DNA of 8,543 nt from Acidobacteriota bacterium (GTDB lineage Bacteria > Acidobacteriota > Terriglobia > Terriglobales > Acidobacteriaceae). Below, piece after piece: positions 6,709 through 8,543 of the stretch. Below the pieces are notes generated by a model. That model did no database searches, was not told the DNA's origin, and saw only the letters and a program-made list of their open reading frames with translations. Location: assembly GCA_021781255.1 (NCBI GenBank), contig JAJXXG010000555.1, positions 1 to 8,543 on the forward strand, read 5' to 3'. The position numbers were made by a program, and so were the translations under genes. How positions within the stretch are numbered: position 1 is the stretch's first letter; every line of letters begins with the position of its first letter.

Positions 6709-7938
6709 TCAATCCAGCTCCGACACCGGCTCGTTGCGCCTTTCGCGAATCCCGTCGGGCAGCAGCCCGACCAAATCCTGATCGTAGATGTTCTTCTTGC
6801 GGTCGGCCAGCGCCACAAACCGGTAATACACGTGCTGCAACTCATCGCGCGAGACCGTAAAGCCGAGCTGTTCCAGTCTGTGCCTTAACGCCGCGCGGCC
6901 GGAGTGCTTGCCCAGCACTAAATGCGTTCTGGCCACGCCCACCAGTTGCGGCGTCATGATCTCATAGCACAGCGGATTGGCCAGCATACCATGCTGGTGA
7001 ATGCCCGACTCGTGCGCAAAGGCGTTGGCGCCCACCACCGCTTTGTTCGGGGAGGGCTTAAAGGTGATGAGCTGGCCCAGAACCTCGCTGGTGGGATAAA
7101 GCTGGTCCAATTTGATGCTGCTGGACACGCCGAAGCGGTCTCCGCGCACGTAGAGCGCTGCGGCAATCTCCTCAAGAGATGCGTTGCCGGCCCGTTCGCC
7201 AATGCCGTTGATGGTGCACTCCACCTGGCGCGCACCGGCCTGGATCGCGGCCAGAGAGTTGGCCACAGCCAACCCCAGATCGTCGTGGCAGTGCGCCGAA
7301 AGCACCACGCCCTTCTCGTCGAGGCCGGGAACGCGCTCGCGTACCTCGCGGAACATCGCTCCGTACTCCTCGGGCATCACGTAGCCCACGGTGTCGGGCA
7401 TGTTGATCGTGGTGGCGCCGGCTTCCACGGCAATGCGCACCATCTCCACCAGGAAGTCGCGGTCGGAACGCGTCGCGTCTTCGGGCGAAAACTCCACGTC
7501 ATCACACAGCGACCGCGCCAGCCGTACCGATTCGCCGCATTGGTCCAGCGCCTCTGCGCGGCTCATCTTCAGCTTGTATTCAAGATGCAGATCGCTCGAG
7601 GCCAGAAAGATATGGATGCGCGACCGGTCGGCGAACTGCAGCGCCCGTGCCGCCATCTCGATGTCCTCGGTTTTTGTGCGCGCCAGCGACGCGATGCGCG
7701 GCTTGCGGATGGCTTGCGTAATGGTCGCTATGGCGGCAAAGTCGCCTTCCGAGGCCATGGCGAACCCGGCCTCGATAATGTCCACGCCTAAATCCTCCAG
7801 GGCGTGGGCCATGGTGAGCTTTTCCTGCGTGGTCATGCTGCAACCCGGCGACTGCTCGCCGTCGCGCAGGGTGGTGTCAAAGAATACTACGTGATCGCTG
7901 ATCATATGTGCGCCTGATGGAAAACCGACCTCGTCCAT
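6709..7938 (-). CDS. leuA: 2-isopropylmalate synthase lacking the C-terminal regulatory domain
   Basis: Condenses 2-ketoisovalerate with acetyl-CoA, the committed step to leucine. The protein is 409 residues. The HMG-CoA-lyase-like TIM barrel begins [19 protein letters not shown], with Arg25, Asp26 and Glu28; metal ligands His216 and His218 are in [36 protein letters not shown] (240-257) is typical of LeuA; and the linker subdomains include [15 protein letters not shown] (305-319) and [13 protein letters not shown]. The chain ends at [24 protein letters not shown], where standard ~510-520-residue LeuA proteins enter the ~130-residue leucine-binding regulatory domain. That domain is absent, and the 121 bases before leuB cannot encode it. 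Two starts are possible: ATG 7938, used here, and ATG 7905 (MISDHVVFF), which fits the family N-terminus equally well; both have weak ribosome binding sites. Homocitrate or citramalate synthase are alternatives, but the leuBCD context favours LeuA. Confidence 0.93.
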   Translation of the reverse strand: MDEVGFPSGAHMISDHVVFFDTTLRDGEQSPGCSMTTQEKLTMAHALEDLGVDIIEAGFAMASEGDFAAIATITQAIRKPRIASLARTKTEDIEMAARALQFADRSRIHIFLASSDLHLEYKLKMSRAEALDQCGESVRLARSLCDDVEFSPEDATRSDRDFLVEMVRIAVEAGATTINMPDTVGYVMPEEYGAMFREVRERVPGLDEKGVVLSAHCHDDLGLAVANSLAAIQAGARQVECTINGIGERAGNASLEEIAAALYVRGDRFGVSSSIKLDQLYPTSEVLGQLITFKPSPNKAVVGANAFAHESGIHQHGMLANPLCYEIMTPQLVGVARTHLVLGKHSGRAALRHRLEQLGFTVSRDELQHVYYRFVALADRKKNIYDQDLVGLLPDGIRERRNEPVSELD

Positions 7939-7964
7939 CTTTGTTATTGTCGCCCATCCTGGCT

Positions 7965-7981
7965 GTATAAGGCAAAGTTAT
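7965..7981. promoter_or_regulatory. Putative LysR-type operator (ATAA-N7-TTAT) between leuA and lysR
   Basis: ATAAGGCAAAGTTAT at 7967-7981 is an exact inverted repeat ATAA-N7-TTAT. It contains T-N11-A (T7968, A7980), the classic LysR-family box, in the divergent space between leuA and a LysR gene. On the minus strand the overlapping TTATAC (7970-7965) resembles a -10 hexamer and would start leuA transcription about 20 bases before its ATG, but no good -35 is visible. Bound regulator could therefore touch the leuA promoter directly. Confidence 0.45.
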
Positions 7982-7983
7982 TA

Positions 7984-8012
7984 TTGTTTTAGAATGTATT
8001 AGAATTGCTTAT
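7984..8012. promoter_or_regulatory. AT-rich promoter island with direct repeat TTAGAAT
   Basis: Between the LysR-type box and the GC-rich lysR leader is a strikingly AT-rich stretch. TTAGAAT is repeated at 7989-7995 and 7999-8005, ten bases apart, about one helical turn. The plus strand offers TTGTTT (7984-7989) as a possible -35 for lysR, with a poor -10 near 8007-8013. The island probably holds the two divergent promoters and a second regulator half-site. Confidence 0.35.
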
Positions 8013-8157
8013 GAAGCAGCTCTTGGCTTCCAGCCCGGCGTCGTCGCTTGAAAACGGTCGGTGGTGCGGGGCCGTCGAGTTTTCTCTGCAAGCCGGAAAA
8101 CTGACGAGAGCCGCACTTGTTCGCAGCAGTGAGAGGAAGCTAGCGGCTAGAAGCTAG
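8011..8157 (+). CDS. Possible 48-codon ORF in the lysR leader
   Basis: An ATG at 8011 opens a frame beginning MKQLLASSPASSLENG that closes at TAG 8155-8157 inside the heptad array. It is not in frame with lysR. There is no Shine-Dalgarno before it, and it runs through both arms of the hairpin at 8064-8116, which argues for non-coding sequence. I recognise no family. It is listed only because it is the sole continuous frame in this leader. Confidence 0.12.
   Translation: MKQLLASSPASSLENGRWCGAVEFSLQAGKLTRAALVRSSERKLAARS
8064..8116 (+). ncRNA. Long imperfect hairpin in the lysR leader
   Basis: A 53-base inverted repeat in three paired blocks: GTGCGG (8064-8069) with CCGCAC (8111-8116), CGTC (8073-8076) with GACG (8103-8106), and AGTTTTC (8078-8084) with GAAAACT (8096-8102). 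The apical loop is 11 bases (8085-8095), there is a 3x4 internal loop (8070-8072 against 8107-8110), and G8077 is bulged. All 17 paired positions are Watson-Crick. No U-run follows on either strand, so it is not an ordinary terminator. It would lie in the 5' untranslated region of lysR, about 65 bases before its ATG, or upstream of the leuA promoter. It may be a leader RNA element, a protein-binding palindrome or a small repeat; the identity is unknown. Confidence 0.5.
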
Positions 8158-8177
8158 GAGCTAGAATCTAGGAGCTT
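8139..8177 (+). repeat. Heptad repeat array upstream of lysR
   Basis: Five consecutive seven-base units GCTAGCG, GCTAGAA, GCTAGGA, GCTAGAA, TCTAGGA, then a partial GCTT, lead to the ATG at 8181. The array shares 16 identical bases (8140-8155) with 3230-3245 and belongs to the family inverted at 3100-3134. The last unit supplies the regulator's ribosome binding site. Confidence 0.85.
8170..8174 (+). promoter_or_regulatory. Ribosome binding site of the LysR gene, inside the heptad array
   Basis: AGGAG is followed by six bases (cttccc) and ATG 8181. The motif straddles the last full heptad and the partial unit, so the repeat itself provides the Shine-Dalgarno. Confidence 0.75.
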
Positions 8178-8180
8178 CCC

Positions 8181-8543
8181 ATGGAACTCAACCATCTGGA
8201 AACCTTTCTGGCCGTGGCCGAGGAGCGCAGTTTCTCCCGCGCTGCGGTGCGCATGCATCGCACCCAGCCCGCCGTAAGCCAGGTGATCCGCAAGCTCGAA
8301 ATGGCGGTGGGCGAATCCCTCTTCGACCGCGCCGCGCGCGACGGCTCGCTCACTGCCGCCGGCGTGCTGCTGCGCGACTACGCGCAGCGCCTGCTGGCTT
8401 TGCGCCGCGAGGCCGCGAGCGCCCTCGATGAGCTGAAAAGCCTGGAGCGCGGCCACCTGCAACTGGCGGCAAACGAGTACACCTGCATGTACCTGCTGCC
8501 GGCCATCGACGCCTTCCGCCGAGAGTTTCCCCACATCGGCGTC
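8181..8543 (+). CDS. LysR-family transcriptional regulator, partial (3' end outside the window)
   Basis: The first 121 residues of a regulator transcribed divergently from leuA. Residues 1-60 are the winged helix-turn-helix: MELNHLETFLAVAEERSFSRAA, then the recognition helix region RTQPAVSQVIRKLE (27-40) and GESLFDR (44-50), all typical of LysR proteins. Residues ~60-90 (LTAAGVLLRDYAQRLLALRREAASALDEL) form the linker helix. The periplasmic-binding-protein-like effector domain begins at GHLQLAANEYTCMYLLPAIDAFRREFPHIGV, and the remaining ~180 residues lie outside the window. The start is fixed by AGGAG six bases upstream. By position it probably controls leuA and its own gene through the box at 7967-7981, with a leucine-pathway intermediate as a likely co-inducer (inferred by analogy with other divergent LysR regulators). 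Too little of the effector domain is visible to assign a subfamily. Confidence 0.93.
   Translation, partial: MELNHLETFLAVAEERSFSRAAVRMHRTQPAVSQVIRKLEMAVGESLFDRAARDGSLTAAGVLLRDYAQRLLALRREAASALDELKSLERGHLQLAANEYTCMYLLPAIDAFRREFPHIGV

Noticed and set aside
6922..7791. 289-codon plus-strand frame opposite leuA
   Set aside because: Antisense of the conserved LeuA barrel; the His/Arg-rich composition reflects codon complementarity.
7939..8180. Leucine-rich leader peptide attenuator or T-box ahead of leuA
   Set aside because: No short frame with clustered Leu codons and no terminator hairpin with a T-run is visible on the minus strand between the AT-rich island and the leuA start.
1..8543. tRNA, rRNA, CRISPR array or transposase genes
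   Set aside because: No cloverleaf with CCA-type end, regular spacer-repeat array or transposase motif was seen on either strand.

Overview
The window holds a branched-chain amino acid (leucine, valine and isoleucine) biosynthesis cluster on the minus strand, faced by a divergent LysR-type regulator on the plus strand. In transcription order the minus-strand genes are leuA (2-isopropylmalate synthase), leuB (3-isopropylmalate dehydrogenase), leuC and leuD (isopropylmalate isomerase large and small subunits), ilvD (dihydroxy-acid dehydratase) and ilvB (acetolactate synthase large subunit, cut by the left edge of the window). The last 363 bases hold the DNA-binding domain and the start of the effector domain of a LysR-family regulator.

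The DNA is GC-rich with compact genes. The intergenic spaces carry two kinds of short repeat: a heptamer array built on GCTAGNN, and a roughly 60-base structured element beginning TGCCCC(A/C) and ending GGGTGGG or similar. From memory, such repeats are common in soil Acidobacteriota (Terriglobia, subdivision 1), so that phylum is my best guess. It is inferred from general appearance, not from a search.

Layout: 1-1355 ilvB (partial); 1406-3079 ilvD; 3080-3249 a 170-base spacer with heptad arrays near both ends and a six-codon mini-ORF overlapping the ilvD start; 3250-3861 leuD, whose ATG overlaps the leuC stop by one base; 3861-5282 leuC; 5283-5495 a 213-base leader containing two tandem copies of the structured repeat, one of which includes the 3' end of leuB; 5496-6587 leuB; 6588-6708 a spacer with a third structured repeat; 6709-7938 leuA; 7939-8180 a divergent regulatory region with a LysR-type box, a long hairpin and a heptad array that supplies the regulator's ribosome binding site; 8181-8543 lysR (partial).

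How it works together: IlvB makes acetolactate (or acetohydroxybutyrate), the reductoisomerase IlvC (not in the window) acts next, and IlvD makes the 2-ketoacids. LeuA draws 2-ketoisovalerate into the leucine branch, completed by LeuCD and LeuB. The divergent regulator probably controls leuA and itself. The most notable points are that LeuA lacks the C-terminal leucine-sensing domain, with the gene stopping just before a structured repeat; that the structured repeat shows a compensatory base-pair change between copies; that LeuB has Lys-His at the site that normally carries the NAD-selecting Asp; and that heptad repeats place an AGGAG at the same distance from two unrelated ATGs. I found no wholly new gene system; the novelty lies in the intergenic structure.
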